A stretch of DNA of 17,007 nucleotides from Phil1 sp964600045 (GCA_964600045.1 CAZRHS010000033.1:1-17007), one strand, 5' to 3'; positions 6,499-14,474 are shown, counted from the stretch's first letter. The notes: a model not told the origin generated them from the letters alone. Made by a program: numbers and translations.

Positions 6499-7938
6499 AT
6501 GAAAAAGGCTGTAAAAATAGTTTTGATTGTGCTTGCGGCAATAGTGGTGCTGTGCGCCGCGGCGATAGGCATATTCTATCTGCGCATAAATAATCCGGAA
6601 AACGTTTTCGCGAACCTTACTTCAACCCCCGCTCCCGTGGAGATAGAGGGCAAGGCGACTGCCGAGCCTACGCAAACGCCGGACGCGGGTACGACCGACT
6701 CAACCGAGCCCACACCCGAGCCCACCCCCGATACGCTGAGCGAAGAGGAGCTTGAAAGCATGGCGGATTTGTCCTTCATGGAAAACAGGGTAAACATACT
6801 TGTAATGGGCATTGACCGCAGCACCGAAAGGCTTGAATCCAATTCGTTCAGGTCGGATACCATAATACTTGTTACCGTAAACTTCAAAACCGGCGACGTG
6901 GACATGATAAGCTTCCCGCGCGACAGCTACGTTAAGCTGTATAACAAGAACGGCAATCTTATAGACCCGGATGATCCTTATAATAAGATAAACGAGGCCT
7001 TCTCCCGCGGCGGCATGATGACAAAGGGCGGCTATCAAAGCGAGATGAATACCGTAAGCGCGCTGCTTGGCGGAATTCCCATAAACTATTACGTAAGCTT
7101 TGATATGACGGCCGTTAAGGAAATAGTAAACGCCATGGGCGGCGTTGATTACGACGTTGATGTTGAGGTTCGCATGAACGGGCGCGAGCTGCACGTGGGC
7201 TATCAGCATCTTGACGGGCAGGGCGTGCTTGACTACTGCCGCCAGAGAAAGGGCAGCAGCGATACCGCGCGTGCGGACAGGCAGCAGCGCATGCTTAAGG
7301 CCATATTCACCCAGATGAAATCAACCGGCCAGATAGCGAACATACCTAAAATATATAAGGCCGTTGCGGACTGCATAGAAACCGACCTTTCATTTGAGCA
7401 GATTTGCTCGCTTTCCCTTGTTGCCGTGCGCATGGATACCGATCAGCTTGACAGGCACATGATACAGGGCCGCTTTGAAAGCCTTTATTCAAGGGATGTT
7501 TGGCTTGTTAACAGGGAAGAGCTTATCAAGCTTATAAAAGAGGTTTTCGATGTAACCGCGGAGATTCCCGAGGATGTTGACGGGGACTACATTATGGCCG
7601 CGGCGGAGGAGAACCGACTGGCCGTGCAGAACGAGCTTGCCACGGCGAACGCGCTTTACAGCGAGGCAAAGGCCGTTATATCCAGCTATTCTTCGTCCCT
7701 TTCAAGCGAAACGCTGAACACGCTGAACAGCATTAAGAGCAACCTTGCGACCGCCATTCGCCGCGAGAATAAAACGCACCTTGATAAATACAGCCAAAGC
7801 ATGAGCGAGGCTTTAAGCGCGGCATACGCGGAGCTTGGCATAAGCTCCTCCGGCAGCTATTCCGACGGTTCATCAAGCTCAAGCTCAAGTAGCTGGAGCA
7901 CGAATGACTTTGACGATGCCGACTGGGGCGAGGATTGA
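6499..7938 (+). CDS. LytR-CpsA-Psr (LCP) family cell-wall polymer ligase
   Basis: A 479-residue type II membrane protein. A single membrane segment spans residues about 4-29, then comes a Pro/Thr/Glu-rich extracellular stalk (about 42-80). The LCP domain starts at NRVNILVMGIDR (96-107) and contains conserved charged sites SFRSD (116-120), SFPRDSYV (138-145) and a YCRQRKGSSDTARADRQQR block (246-264). Family members transfer undecaprenyl-linked glycopolymers such as teichoic acids or capsule to peptidoglycan, outside the membrane. The last about 35 residues are a poly-Ser stretch followed by an acidic, Trp-containing tail. The start at 6499 begins right at the membrane anchor with GGAAAGG upstream; the longer frame from 6445 would overlap the -10 box. 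No terminator separates it from the mscS promoter immediately downstream. Confidence 0.92.
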   Translation: MKKAVKIVLIVLAAIVVLCAAAIGIFYLRINNPENVFANLTSTPAPVEIEGKATAEPTQTPDAGTTDSTEPTPEPTPDTLSEEELESMADLSFMENRVNILVMGIDRSTERLESNSFRSDTIILVTVNFKTGDVDMISFPRDSYVKLYNKNGNLIDPDDPYNKINEAFSRGGMMTKGGYQSEMNTVSALLGGIPINYYVSFDMTAVKEIVNAMGGVDYDVDVEVRMNGRELHVGYQHLDGQGVLDYCRQRKGSSDTARADRQQRMLKAIFTQMKSTGQIANIPKIYKAVADCIETDLSFEQICSLSLVAVRMDTDQLDRHMIQGRFESLYSRDVWLVNREELIKLIKEVFDVTAEIPEDVDGDYIMAAAEENRLAVQNELATANALYSEAKAVISSYSSSLSSETLNTLNSIKSNLATAIRRENKTHLDKYSQSMSEALSAAYAELGISSSGSYSDGSSSSSSSSWSTNDFDDADWGED

Positions 7939-7939
7939 T

Positions 7940-7969
7940 TTGACTAATATACGCCCGCGTTGCTATAAT
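7940..7969 (+). promoter_or_regulatory. Promoter of the mscS-DUF951-lepB operon
   Basis: -35 TTGACT (7940-7945), 18-nt spacer, -10 TATAAT (7964-7969) with an extended TG at 7961-7962. Predicted start is near 7976, about 38 nt before the mscS ATG. It begins 2 nt after the LCP stop codon. Confidence 0.85.
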
Positions 7970-8013
7970 AATCTGATAGCTTAAATTACGGACGGAGAGA
8001 AGGAAGAGGAAGT

Positions 8014-8859
8014 ATGCTTTTTATAAGCGTTGTGGACGATATGCTCAGCGAAAAGGGCTTAGGCTTCGTGAGCAATATTATAAATATTATATTTGTCGTT
8101 GCCGCGGCCATATTCATCGTTTGGGCGGCAAAGCGCGTTGTGTGCAGGGTGGCGGAGCTGCATAAGTCAAAGGACCCCGCCAGGAAAAAGCGCATAGGAA
8201 CGGCGGAATCGATAATTATAAGCATTGTAAAATACGTAACCTACTTTGTGGCGGCGGCGCTTGTCGCAAGCGAGCTTGGCTTCGGCACAAGCGTGCGTTC
8301 CCTTCTTGCCGCGGCGGGAATAGGCGGCGTTGTAATAGGCATTGGCGCGCAAAGCCTTATTTCCGATATTGTAAACGGCTTCTTCTTTTTGTTTGAGGAT
8401 CTTTTTACCGTTGGCGATACCATATCAACCGCGGGCGTTACCGGCACGGTTGAGGCGATAGGCCTTCGCGCGACCACAATAGTTGCCTACACCGGCGAAA
8501 GAATAGTTGTGCCAAACGGATCGATTACCACCATAACCAACTATTCGCGCACAAACGCGCGCGCCGTTATAAATATTCCCGTGGCGGTGGATGCGGATAC
8601 GGAGAAAGCATACGCTATAATAAAAGAGGAAACCCAAAAGTACCGCGAGGAGCACCCGGACATAGTGCTTGAGGACGCTACCATACACGGCATAGATGCT
8701 GTTGACGCATTCTCAAAGACGATAAGGATTACCGTAAAGGTAAAGCCGCTTGCGCACTGGAACGTGCAAAGGGAGCTTAACGATATTCTTACCGGCGCGC
8801 TTGTACGCGGCGGCATAAAATTCCCCACCGTGCTTTACACGGGAACGGAGAAGGAATGA
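8014..8859 (+). CDS. mscS: Small-conductance mechanosensitive channel, MscS family
   Basis: A 281-residue protein with three predicted membrane segments (about 18-41, 65-88, 95-118). TM3 is the Gly/Ala-rich pore helix (LLAAAGIGGVVIGIGAQSLISD), followed by the MscS beta domain (VGDTISTAGVTGTVEAIGLRATTI) and a C-terminal alpha/beta domain. It opens under membrane tension to release solutes on osmotic downshock. RBS AGGAAGAGGA (8001-8010) precedes the ATG. Its TGA overlaps the next start (ATGA at 8856-8859). Length is typical of the short MscS forms. Confidence 0.93.
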   Translation: MLFISVVDDMLSEKGLGFVSNIINIIFVVAAAIFIVWAAKRVVCRVAELHKSKDPARKKRIGTAESIIISIVKYVTYFVAAALVASELGFGTSVRSLLAAAGIGGVVIGIGAQSLISDIVNGFFFLFEDLFTVGDTISTAGVTGTVEAIGLRATTIVAYTGERIVVPNGSITTITNYSRTNARAVINIPVAVDADTEKAYAIIKEETQKYREEHPDIVLEDATIHGIDAVDAFSKTIRITVKVKPLAHWNVQRELNDILTGALVRGGIKFPTVLYTGTEKE

Positions 8860-9071
8860 TAGGCGAATTTAACGCGGGCGATACCGTGGAAATGAAAAAG
8901 CCCCACGCCTGCGGCGGCAACGAATGGCTTATAACCAGGACCGGAGCGGACATAAAGCTTAAATGCCTGCGCTGTGAACGGCTTATAATGATGGACAGGC
9001 TTGATTTTTTGAAAAGGGCAAAGCGCGTTACGGCGCGCGGAGGTGAAAGCAATGACAGCGGCAATGTCTAA
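8856..9071 (+). CDS. DUF951 family small protein
   Basis: A 71-residue protein recognisable as DUF951: an N-terminal GDTVEMKKPHACGGNEW motif and a CLRC pair (Cys37, Cys40) that with Cys19 resembles a small metal-binding or nucleic-acid-binding fold. Function is not established for the family. The start overlaps the mscS stop, and the last 20 nt overlap lepB, so the three genes are translationally linked. DUF951 genes next to mscS-like channels are, as I recall, common in Firmicutes. Confidence 0.85.
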   Translation: MIGEFNAGDTVEMKKPHACGGNEWLITRTGADIKLKCLRCERLIMMDRLDFLKRAKRVTARGGESNDSGNV

Positions 9072-9648
9072 AAAGCGGCTAAACGCGCTTAGAAACGCGG
9101 CGGATGCGCTGCACGAAAAGGATGATGCCTACAAAAGGGATTCGGATAGGCACTTTATGCTTTCGCTTATAATAGTTGTGGCGATAGCGTTCGCGATAAG
9201 GCTTTTTATAGCGGAGCCGGTAAGGGTGGACGGCGAAAGCATGTACCCAACCCTTCTTAATGACGAGCGCATGTTCGTTGAAAAGGTGAGCCTTTGGTTC
9301 AGCGCGCCCAAGCGGGGCGATATTGTTATCTGCTATTATCCGGGCTATACCGTAAGCTGCGTTAAGCGCGTTATAGGCCTGCCCGGGGACACAATAAGCA
9401 TAACGGACGGCATAGTATATATAAACGGCGAGGAGCTTGACGAATCGGAATACTGGCATTATCGCGGCGAGATAGATTTGGATATGGGCGAGGTTACGGT
9501 GCCCGAGGGCAGCGTTTTCGTAATGGGCGATAATCGCAACGACAGCAAGGACAGCCGCGCCTGGGGCGTTGGCGCCATACCCTACGAAAGGATTACCGGC
9601 AGGGCGCATTACGTAATTTGGCCGCTTTCAGCCGCAAGGGGCATTTGA
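9052..9648 (+). CDS. lepB: Signal peptidase I
   Basis: A 198-residue type I signal peptidase with one N-terminal membrane segment (about 37-54). It has the catalytic Ser63 in GESMYPTL, the general base Lys105 in VKRVIGLPGD, and the conserved GDNRNDSKDSR block (159-169). It cleaves signal peptides of secreted proteins at the outer face of the membrane, and the secreted enzymes encoded here would be among its clients. The start at 9052 is chosen because GGAGG (9039-9043) lies 8 nt upstream; the in-frame GTG at 9043 overlaps that RBS. It overlaps the DUF951 gene by 20 nt and is followed 1 nt later by a second signal-peptidase-like gene. Confidence 0.95.
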   Translation: MTAAMSKKRLNALRNAADALHEKDDAYKRDSDRHFMLSLIIVVAIAFAIRLFIAEPVRVDGESMYPTLLNDERMFVEKVSLWFSAPKRGDIVICYYPGYTVSCVKRVIGLPGDTISITDGIVYINGEELDESEYWHYRGEIDLDMGEVTVPEGSVFVMGDNRNDSKDSRAWGVGAIPYERITGRAHYVIWPLSAARGI

Positions 9649-9649
9649 T

Positions 9650-10198
9650 ATGGAGCTTTCCCCAAGGGTAACAAGAAACAGAAGCGCGTACAAAAAGCTT
9701 AATATATATACTATAATCGCAAGCGTGGTCGCGGCGATAATAGTTATCGGCCTTATATTCACGGTTTGGTTCAGCGCGATTATAATAGAGGATAAGGGCA
9801 TGGAGCCTACGCTTGAGCGCGGGGATACCGTGCTTTGCGATAAGCTTTCGCTGACATTTTGCTCGCCTAAGCGCGGCGATATGCTCTGCTACCGCGCGGC
9901 CTACGGAAACGGGGTTTATATTTCCCGCGTGGTGGGTCTTGGCGGCGAGGAGGTTGCCATAAAGGACGGCAAGGTATACATAAACGGCTGCCTTTTAAGC
10001 GAGGATTATATTGATGAAACCTGCGCGGCCGATATGGAAAGCACGCTTGTGCCCGAAGGCTCGTTCCTTCTTTTGCCGGACGGAAGGGGCTCGATAGACT
10101 CGCTTGAGCCGGAGGAGCTTATTATAAGCGCGAGCCGCGTTGTGGGCAGGCTTGCCGTGCGCGTGGCACCCTTTGGCAGAATATCAATATTTGAATAA
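9650..10198 (+). CDS. Signal peptidase I-like protein lacking the catalytic Ser and Lys
   Basis: A 182-residue paralogue of the preceding protein with one membrane segment (about 20-42) and S26-type beta structure. Matched segments are KGMEPTLERGDTV (49-61), FCSPKRGDML (70-79), SRVVGLGGEEVAIKDGKVYING (92-113) and VPEGSFLLLPDGRGS (134-148). The Ser63 position of LepB is Gly50 here, and the Lys105 position is Ser92. Both are 42 residues apart in each protein, so the alignment is ungapped between them. The GDNRxDSxDSR box is eroded to LPDGRGSIDS. It is therefore predicted to be inactive as a protease. Known inactive paralogues beside active ones include SpsA of Staphylococcus aureus, and SipA of Streptococcus pyogenes acts in pilus assembly; I infer a comparable accessory or chaperone role. 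The frame is intact and strongly constrained in sequence, so it is not a decaying pseudogene by eye. Confidence 0.85.
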   Translation: MELSPRVTRNRSAYKKLNIYTIIASVVAAIIVIGLIFTVWFSAIIIEDKGMEPTLERGDTVLCDKLSLTFCSPKRGDMLCYRAAYGNGVYISRVVGLGGEEVAIKDGKVYINGCLLSEDYIDETCAADMESTLVPEGSFLLLPDGRGSIDSLEPEELIISASRVVGRLAVRVAPFGRISIFE

Positions 10199-10221
10199 AA
10201 AAGGGGCGGTATCTGCCGCCC
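10197..10221 (-). terminator. Intrinsic terminator of the yhaM-P60 transcript
   Basis: On the minus strand GGGCGG (10216-10221) pairs with CCGCCC (10204-10209) and is followed, after one C, by six T residues (complement of 10197-10202). The T tract makes it work in the minus direction. Confidence 0.8.
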
Positions 10222-10230
10222 GTAAATATT

Positions 10231-10256
10231 AAGGGAGCGGTTTTCCGCTCCCTTTT
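10231..10256 (+). terminator. Intrinsic terminator of the mscS-lepB operon
   Basis: Ten-base-pair stem AAGGGAGCGG/CCGCTCCCTT with a TTTT loop (10241-10244) ending in a short T tract (10253-10256). It sits 32 nt after the last gene of the rightward operon. Confidence 0.8.
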
Positions 10257-10259
10257 GTG

Positions 10260-10997
10260 TTATCCGAATATGTTCAGCCTGCGGGCATAGTTGAATGCCG
10301 TGCCCCGCGTTGTTACAACAACGTTGTCAAAGCTTGATGAGCAGTGCGCGAACACGGGATCCCCGTTTTCAAGGAAGCCCACGCAAATGCCCACGTGGTT
10401 GCCGTCGTCGGTTGGGTATTTGTTCATAAACGCTATGTCGCCCACGCGTATATCGTCAAAGTCTATGCTGGTGCTTAAATCCCATTGGTTCCATGTGCCG
10501 TTGCCAAGAACCGATTCCATCTCGCTGAAGCTGTAGCCAAGCTGTATGAACGCCCAGCTTACGTAGCCCGAGCAATCAAGGCCGTATGGCTTGGTCTGGC
10601 CGTATGAGCTGCTGCCCTCGCTTGTAACCTCTCTCATTTCGCCCCACTCGGGGTCTATTCCTATGGCGCTTGATTTGCCGCCCCAGAAATAATTAACCTT
10701 GCCCACTATGCTGCACGCGGCCTTGGCGAATTCAAGGCGCTTCGCGCTTGAAGCATCGTTTATCCCGTTTTCCTTTTCCTCGCCCCGCGCTAAGGCCTCG
10801 GTTATTTCGTCCTCCGTAAGCGCGCGGTAGTTCTTTTCGCGTGAATAATCAATAAGCTTGTTTATGCCGAATATCAAAAGGCAGGCCACAAGCAGCGAAG
10901 CCGTCATTATAACAACTCTTCCGGCCGCGCCCTTCATGGTTTTTGCCGTTTTCTGCTGCTTAAGCTGGCGCCTTGTTAAGGGCTTTTTCTGTTCCAT
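10260..10997 (-). CDS. NlpC/P60 family cell-wall endopeptidase, membrane anchored
   Basis: A 245-residue protein with a basic N-terminus, one membrane segment (about 27-48) and an extracellular C40-type domain. The catalytic Cys142 is in YGLDCSGYVSW and His201 is in DGNHVGICVGF; a polar residue in FAHCSS near 218 may complete the site. The family cleaves peptidoglycan stem peptides, typically the gamma-D-Glu to diamino acid bond. There is an insertion of about 25 residues between the N-terminal YFWGGKSS strand and the Cys motif, which is larger than in minimal P60 domains. AAGGAG (11005-11010, minus strand) lies 7 nt before the ATG and overlaps the yhaM stop, so the gene is co-transcribed with and probably coupled to yhaM. 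Confidence 0.9.
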   Translation of the reverse strand: MEQKKPLTRRQLKQQKTAKTMKGAAGRVVIMTASLLVACLLIFGINKLIDYSREKNYRALTEDEITEALARGEEKENGINDASSAKRLEFAKAACSIVGKVNYFWGGKSSAIGIDPEWGEMREVTSEGSSSYGQTKPYGLDCSGYVSWAFIQLGYSFSEMESVLGNGTWNQWDLSTSIDFDDIRVGDIAFMNKYPTDDGNHVGICVGFLENGDPVFAHCSSSFDNVVVTTRGTAFNYARRLNIFG

Positions 10998-11008
10998 ATT
11001 TGTTCTCC

Positions 11009-11983
11009 TTATTCGTGACCGTGCTTATAAAGCTGCCTGTTGTCCAGCGCCCAAAGCCGCTCCGTAAAGCCGCCCTCGCTTACGCCGGAAAGCGCGTCGT
11101 ACATTTCAAAAAGCTTGGCGTCCAGTAAGTCCACCTCGCTCACAATCTCCGCCTCCGGGAACATTGGGGGCTTGGGAGAGCCGAACTCCGGCACCCCGTG
11201 ATGGGACATTACAATATGCTCAAGCAGCATCTTTGTCTGGTCGTTTATCATAAGCTCCGCCGCGGCGCGCTCAATCATTGCCATGCCAATCTCCAGGTGC
11301 CCAAGCAGCTGACCTTCGGTGCTGTAAGCGCTCGCAAGCCCAAGCTCGCCCACAACAAGCTCGCGTGTTTTGGCAATGTCGTGAAGGATTATGCCCGCGT
11401 AAACAAGTTCGCTGCTAAGGGATGGGTAAAGCGGCTTATACACGCCTATTATGGCCTTCGCGCTTTTAAGCATTGTAAGCGTATGGTAAAGCAAACCCCC
11501 GCGCACGGCGTGGTGCAGCTTAAGCGCGGCGGGCCAGCGCATAAGCTCCTCTTTGTTTTCTTTAAGAAGGTACTGGGTTATAAGCTTCAAATCCGCGTCC
11601 TTAAAGGATTCGGACAGGGCGAATATTTCGTCGTACATCTTTTGCGGGCTTTCGGGCGCGCAGGGCACAAGCTCGCTCATGTCCACCTCTTCATTGGGCC
11701 TAAGGTTGCGGATGCGGTCTATTTTAAGCTGCTCCCCGTCCTTCCACATGTTTATGGTGGCCCTTATTTTTATAACGGTGTTCACGTCGTAGCTGCCGTG
11801 CACCTCCGGCGCGTAGTCCCAAAGCTTGGCATTGCATTCGCCGCCCGCGTCCGCAAGCAGAAAATCAAGATATGCCGCGCCCTTCACGTTTGTTTTTACG
11901 GCAACGCTTTTAACTATGCAAAAGCCCTCCACCTGATTTGAGGAGGCGTTGAATACCCTGTCCAGCAATTTCATTCGGCCCAT
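11009..11983 (-). CDS. yhaM: 3'-5' exoribonuclease YhaM
   Basis: A 324-residue protein with an N-terminal OB-fold (about 15-95: KTNVKGAAYLDFLLADAGGECNAKLWD) and a C-terminal HD domain (His167 in LLYHTL, HD at 201-202 in ILHDIAKT, HH at 261-262 in VMSHHG). This order and length define YhaM, a cytoplasmic 3'-5' exoribonuclease/DNase of Firmicutes that trims RNA ends. The ATG at 11983 has a GGGGG stretch (11992-11996) 8 nt upstream; Met4 is an alternative start. It has its own promoter and is followed 11 nt later by the NlpC/P60 gene. Confidence 0.93.
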   Translation of the reverse strand: MGRMKLLDRVFNASSNQVEGFCIVKSVAVKTNVKGAAYLDFLLADAGGECNAKLWDYAPEVHGSYDVNTVIKIRATINMWKDGEQLKIDRIRNLRPNEEVDMSELVPCAPESPQKMYDEIFALSESFKDADLKLITQYLLKENKEELMRWPAALKLHHAVRGGLLYHTLTMLKSAKAIIGVYKPLYPSLSSELVYAGIILHDIAKTRELVVGELGLASAYSTEGQLLGHLEIGMAMIERAAAELMINDQTKMLLEHIVMSHHGVPEFGSPKPPMFPEAEIVSEVDLLDAKLFEMYDALSGVSEGGFTERLWALDNRQLYKHGHE

Positions 11984-12024
11984 ATATTATTCCCCCATGT
12001 TGATTTGATATGAATTACCTTTTT

Positions 12025-12033
12025 ATTATAGCA
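12025..12033 (-). promoter_or_regulatory. Extended -10 promoter of yhaM
   Basis: Minus-strand TGCTATAAT: TG at 12032-12033 and TATAAT at 12025-12030. The -35 at a 17-nt spacing reads TTTAAT, overlapping the apbE 3' end. Predicted start is near 12018, leaving a 35-nt leader with the RBS. Confidence 0.7.
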
Positions 12034-12038
12034 GAAAA

Positions 12039-13070
12039 TCAGCCTATATTAAACCCGTCCGTGTAAACCATGCTTCCGTCAGAATATATCCAAAGCGCTT
12101 CCGCGGAATCAATGCTTTCTGTAAGCGCGCGGCCATCATCTAAATCCATTATAAAAAGGGCCGTGCTTAATGCGTCCGCAAGCGCGCCGTCTGAACAAAT
12201 AACGGTTACGGATGCGAATTTATCGGCGCTCATAAGCGTATCGGGGTCAATAATATGGTTGTATCTTATTCCGTTAACGGTATAGTAGCGCTGATAATCG
12301 CCGCTTGTTACCATGTATCCTTCAGCTATTGATGCCATTGCGGCGTTGCCGTCCCCAAGCGGATTTTGAACGGCCACCTGCCAATTGTCGCCCGTGGGCT
12401 TTGTGCCCGCCGCGCATACGTTTCCGCCAAGGCTTAAAAGAGCGGCGGATATTTCGCCCGATTCTATAAGCGAATTAAGCTCATCCGTTACAATCTGCCC
12501 GGCAAAGCCCTTTGCCACCGCCCCAACATCAAGCTTAAGATAGGGGTCCGTAAAATACACGCTCAGGTTCTCTTCGTCAAGCACAAGGCTGTCTATGCTC
12601 GTGTGCTCGCTTGCAGCGACAAGTTCATCCATGGGCGGAAGCTCGGCCGAAGCCTCGTTTTCAAGCCCCGCTTCCCTGTATTCATGCCAAATTGAGAGCA
12701 CGCTCCCCATGGCTATGTTTACGCTGCCTGAGGTTATGTCGTAAGCCTCTTTTGAAAAAAGGAGCAGGTCCATTGTTTCTTGGCTTACCGTAACGGGCGA
12801 CGCGGCGGCTGAATTATTAACGCTCATAAGGCTTACCGCGTCATCATACTCATTATATATATCGAATATTTTATTAAGGTAAATAAGCCTTTCGTGCGCG
12901 CTCTGGGCGGCGGCAACGGCGGAGGATTCGCTTTTCGCGTATATCGTAAGCTCGGTTACGGTATCGAACACGTCAAAAAACATATATTGATATTTGCTCT
13001 CCGCCTTTTCGCACCCGGCAAAGGACAGAAGAAGCATAAGCGCCGTAAGCGCCGCAAAAAGCCTTTTCAT
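12039..13070 (-). CDS. apbE: FAD:protein FMN transferase (ApbE), lipoprotein
   Basis: A 343-residue protein with a lipoprotein signal (FAGC lipobox, Cys20). ApbE motifs are LDVGAVAKGFAGQ (180-192, FAD/metal binding), LLSLGGNV (211-218), SGDYQRYY (256-263), HIIDPDTL (272-279) and DALSTALFIM (299-308). ApbE attaches FMN covalently to Thr or Ser of extracytoplasmic flavoproteins such as Rnf or FMN-binding-domain proteins. No acceptor protein is visible in the window, so its target lies elsewhere. The start overlaps the stop of the M1-like gene (ATGA), so translation is probably coupled. Confidence 0.95.
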   Translation of the reverse strand: MKRLFAALTALMLLLSFAGCEKAESKYQYMFFDVFDTVTELTIYAKSESSAVAAAQSAHERLIYLNKIFDIYNEYDDAVSLMSVNNSAAASPVTVSQETMDLLLFSKEAYDITSGSVNIAMGSVLSIWHEYREAGLENEASAELPPMDELVAASEHTSIDSLVLDEENLSVYFTDPYLKLDVGAVAKGFAGQIVTDELNSLIESGEISAALLSLGGNVCAAGTKPTGDNWQVAVQNPLGDGNAAMASIAEGYMVTSGDYQRYYTVNGIRYNHIIDPDTLMSADKFASVTVICSDGALADALSTALFIMDLDDGRALTESIDSAEALWIYSDGSMVYTDGFNIG

Positions 13071-14473
13071 TGTCCACCCCGCACGGCTATGTTAGCCTCA
13101 AACCAGCTTGTCAGGTCCGTATCCGCGGCCTCGCTGAATGCGGAAATAAGCTTTTCCTTTGTGCCTATGCCCATATAGTTGGCGTTGAAATAGGTTTTAA
13201 GCCCCTCGTAGAACGCGCCGGAGCCTATTTTATCAACAAGCGCGGCGTAAAACTCGTGCCCGTAGCCATACACGATATAGAAATAGTCCTCTTTAAGCTC
13301 GCTTAACGATGCGTCAAGCCGCTTTGTGCGGGTGTAGCCGTTTCGTATATAGGCATAGCGCTCGCTTTCAAGCGCCTCGGTTTGGCTTTCGCCTATGTAT
13401 TGCCTTAAAAAGTCGCACCCTAAGTATTCAACAAGCGATTCATCAAGCCAGGGGGAGTTTATCTGGTCGCTGCCAACGGCGCCGTAGAACCACTGGTGCG
13501 CGGCCTCGTGCCCTATAACAAGCGCGCCCGAGTTTTGATTGGCTCCCTTAAAATCATCCTTGTCTATCATTATAAGGCCCGGGTACTCCATGCCGCCCGA
13601 CAGGTCAAAGGGAACTATCCAAAGGGAGGAGTAAGGGTACTCGCCTATTTTTTCGCTGAAATAATCTATTGCCGCGGCGCCGCACTTGGCGGCGAACTGC
13701 GCTTCTGCTGCGGTTTCGGCTGCGGCGTAAACAGTAACGCGGCCGTTTCTTGCCGCGGCGCTTGCCGTTTTCTGCGTGCTCATAACGGCGAAGGCGAATT
13801 CCCTCGCGCTTTCCGCCTTAATATAATATCGTGTGTATCCGCCGCCCATGTATTCATTCGCGGCCACGGTGCCGGAGCAGGCAAGCGTATAATCGGAAGG
13901 AACCTTCATGCCAACGGTATAATCCGAAACGCGGCTAAAGAAGCTGTCCCCATAAGAATAGTATTCGTCCGTTCGCCACGCGCCGTTTTCATACATTGCA
14001 ACTATGGGCAGCGCATTGCCCAGCATAAAGCCGGTTGAGTTCTTGCCAAAGCGGTCGCCGGTTTCCGGCAGGGTCATATCAAAGCGCAGGAAAACATCCG
14101 TGCTTTCGCCGGGCGCTATTTCCATTGGAAGGGAAACGGTTAATATGCTGCCCGAGGAATTGAGCGTATATACGGCGGACTTTCCGCCCGCGGCAACCGT
14201 ATCTATGCTCATGCAGTTTTTGGAAACGTCGTTCGCGTGCAGCCTTAATACAATTGTGTATAGTGTGTCCGATGAATCGTTATGATATGTAACGCGCATT
14301 TTGCCCCAAACGCGAAGGGTTTTGCCCGTGCCTGAAACGCTTAACGAAACCTCGTAGCGGTCGCGTACGGCGGTTGTTTCCGCACGTGCGGGCATGGCAA
14401 AGGCCGGGGCAAGCAAAGCCGCCGCGGCCAGAGCCAATGCAAAGGATATTATTTTTTTAATATGGGTTCTCAC
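13067..14473 (-). CDS. Secreted M1-like zinc metallopeptidase
   Basis: A 468-residue protein with an N-terminal signal peptide (about 1-31, ending PARAE). The N-terminal beta domain precedes a gluzincin catalytic domain: HEAAH (322-326) plus Glu345 in WLDESLVEY, with the canonical 18-residue gap. GGMEYPG (293-299) takes the place of the GAMEN exopeptidase motif. M1 enzymes are Zn aminopeptidases; the altered motif and export suggest cleavage of peptides or proteins outside the cell. The start is GTG at 14473, one base after the stop of the upstream L,D-transpeptidase gene (TAA-G-GTG). No good Shine-Dalgarno is at the right distance, so expression may depend on coupling or re-initiation. The next in-frame ATG would delete the signal peptide. 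Its end overlaps apbE. Confidence 0.9.
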   Translation of the reverse strand: MRTHIKKIISFALALAAAALLAPAFAMPARAETTAVRDRYEVSLSVSGTGKTLRVWGKMRVTYHNDSSDTLYTIVLRLHANDVSKNCMSIDTVAAGGKSAVYTLNSSGSILTVSLPMEIAPGESTDVFLRFDMTLPETGDRFGKNSTGFMLGNALPIVAMYENGAWRTDEYYSYGDSFFSRVSDYTVGMKVPSDYTLACSGTVAANEYMGGGYTRYYIKAESAREFAFAVMSTQKTASAAARNGRVTVYAAAETAAEAQFAAKCGAAAIDYFSEKIGEYPYSSLWIVPFDLSGGMEYPGLIMIDKDDFKGANQNSGALVIGHEAAHQWFYGAVGSDQINSPWLDESLVEYLGCDFLRQYIGESQTEALESERYAYIRNGYTRTKRLDASLSELKEDYFYIVYGYGHEFYAALVDKIGSGAFYEGLKTYFNANYMGIGTKEKLISAFSEAADTDLTSWFEANIAVRGGQ

Positions 14474-14474
14474 C

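Noticed and set aside
9079..9609. 176-codon minus-strand ORF opposite lepB
   Set aside because: lepB has all catalytic motifs on the plus strand; this is a shadow.
11198..11941. 247-codon plus-strand ORF opposite yhaM
   Set aside because: yhaM has complete OB and HD domain motifs; the opposite-strand product is Lys/His/Val-rich with no domain.
13496..14038. 180-codon plus-strand ORF opposite the M1-like gene
   Set aside because: The minus strand carries the HExxH metallopeptidase; the plus-strand ORF has no RBS or domain.
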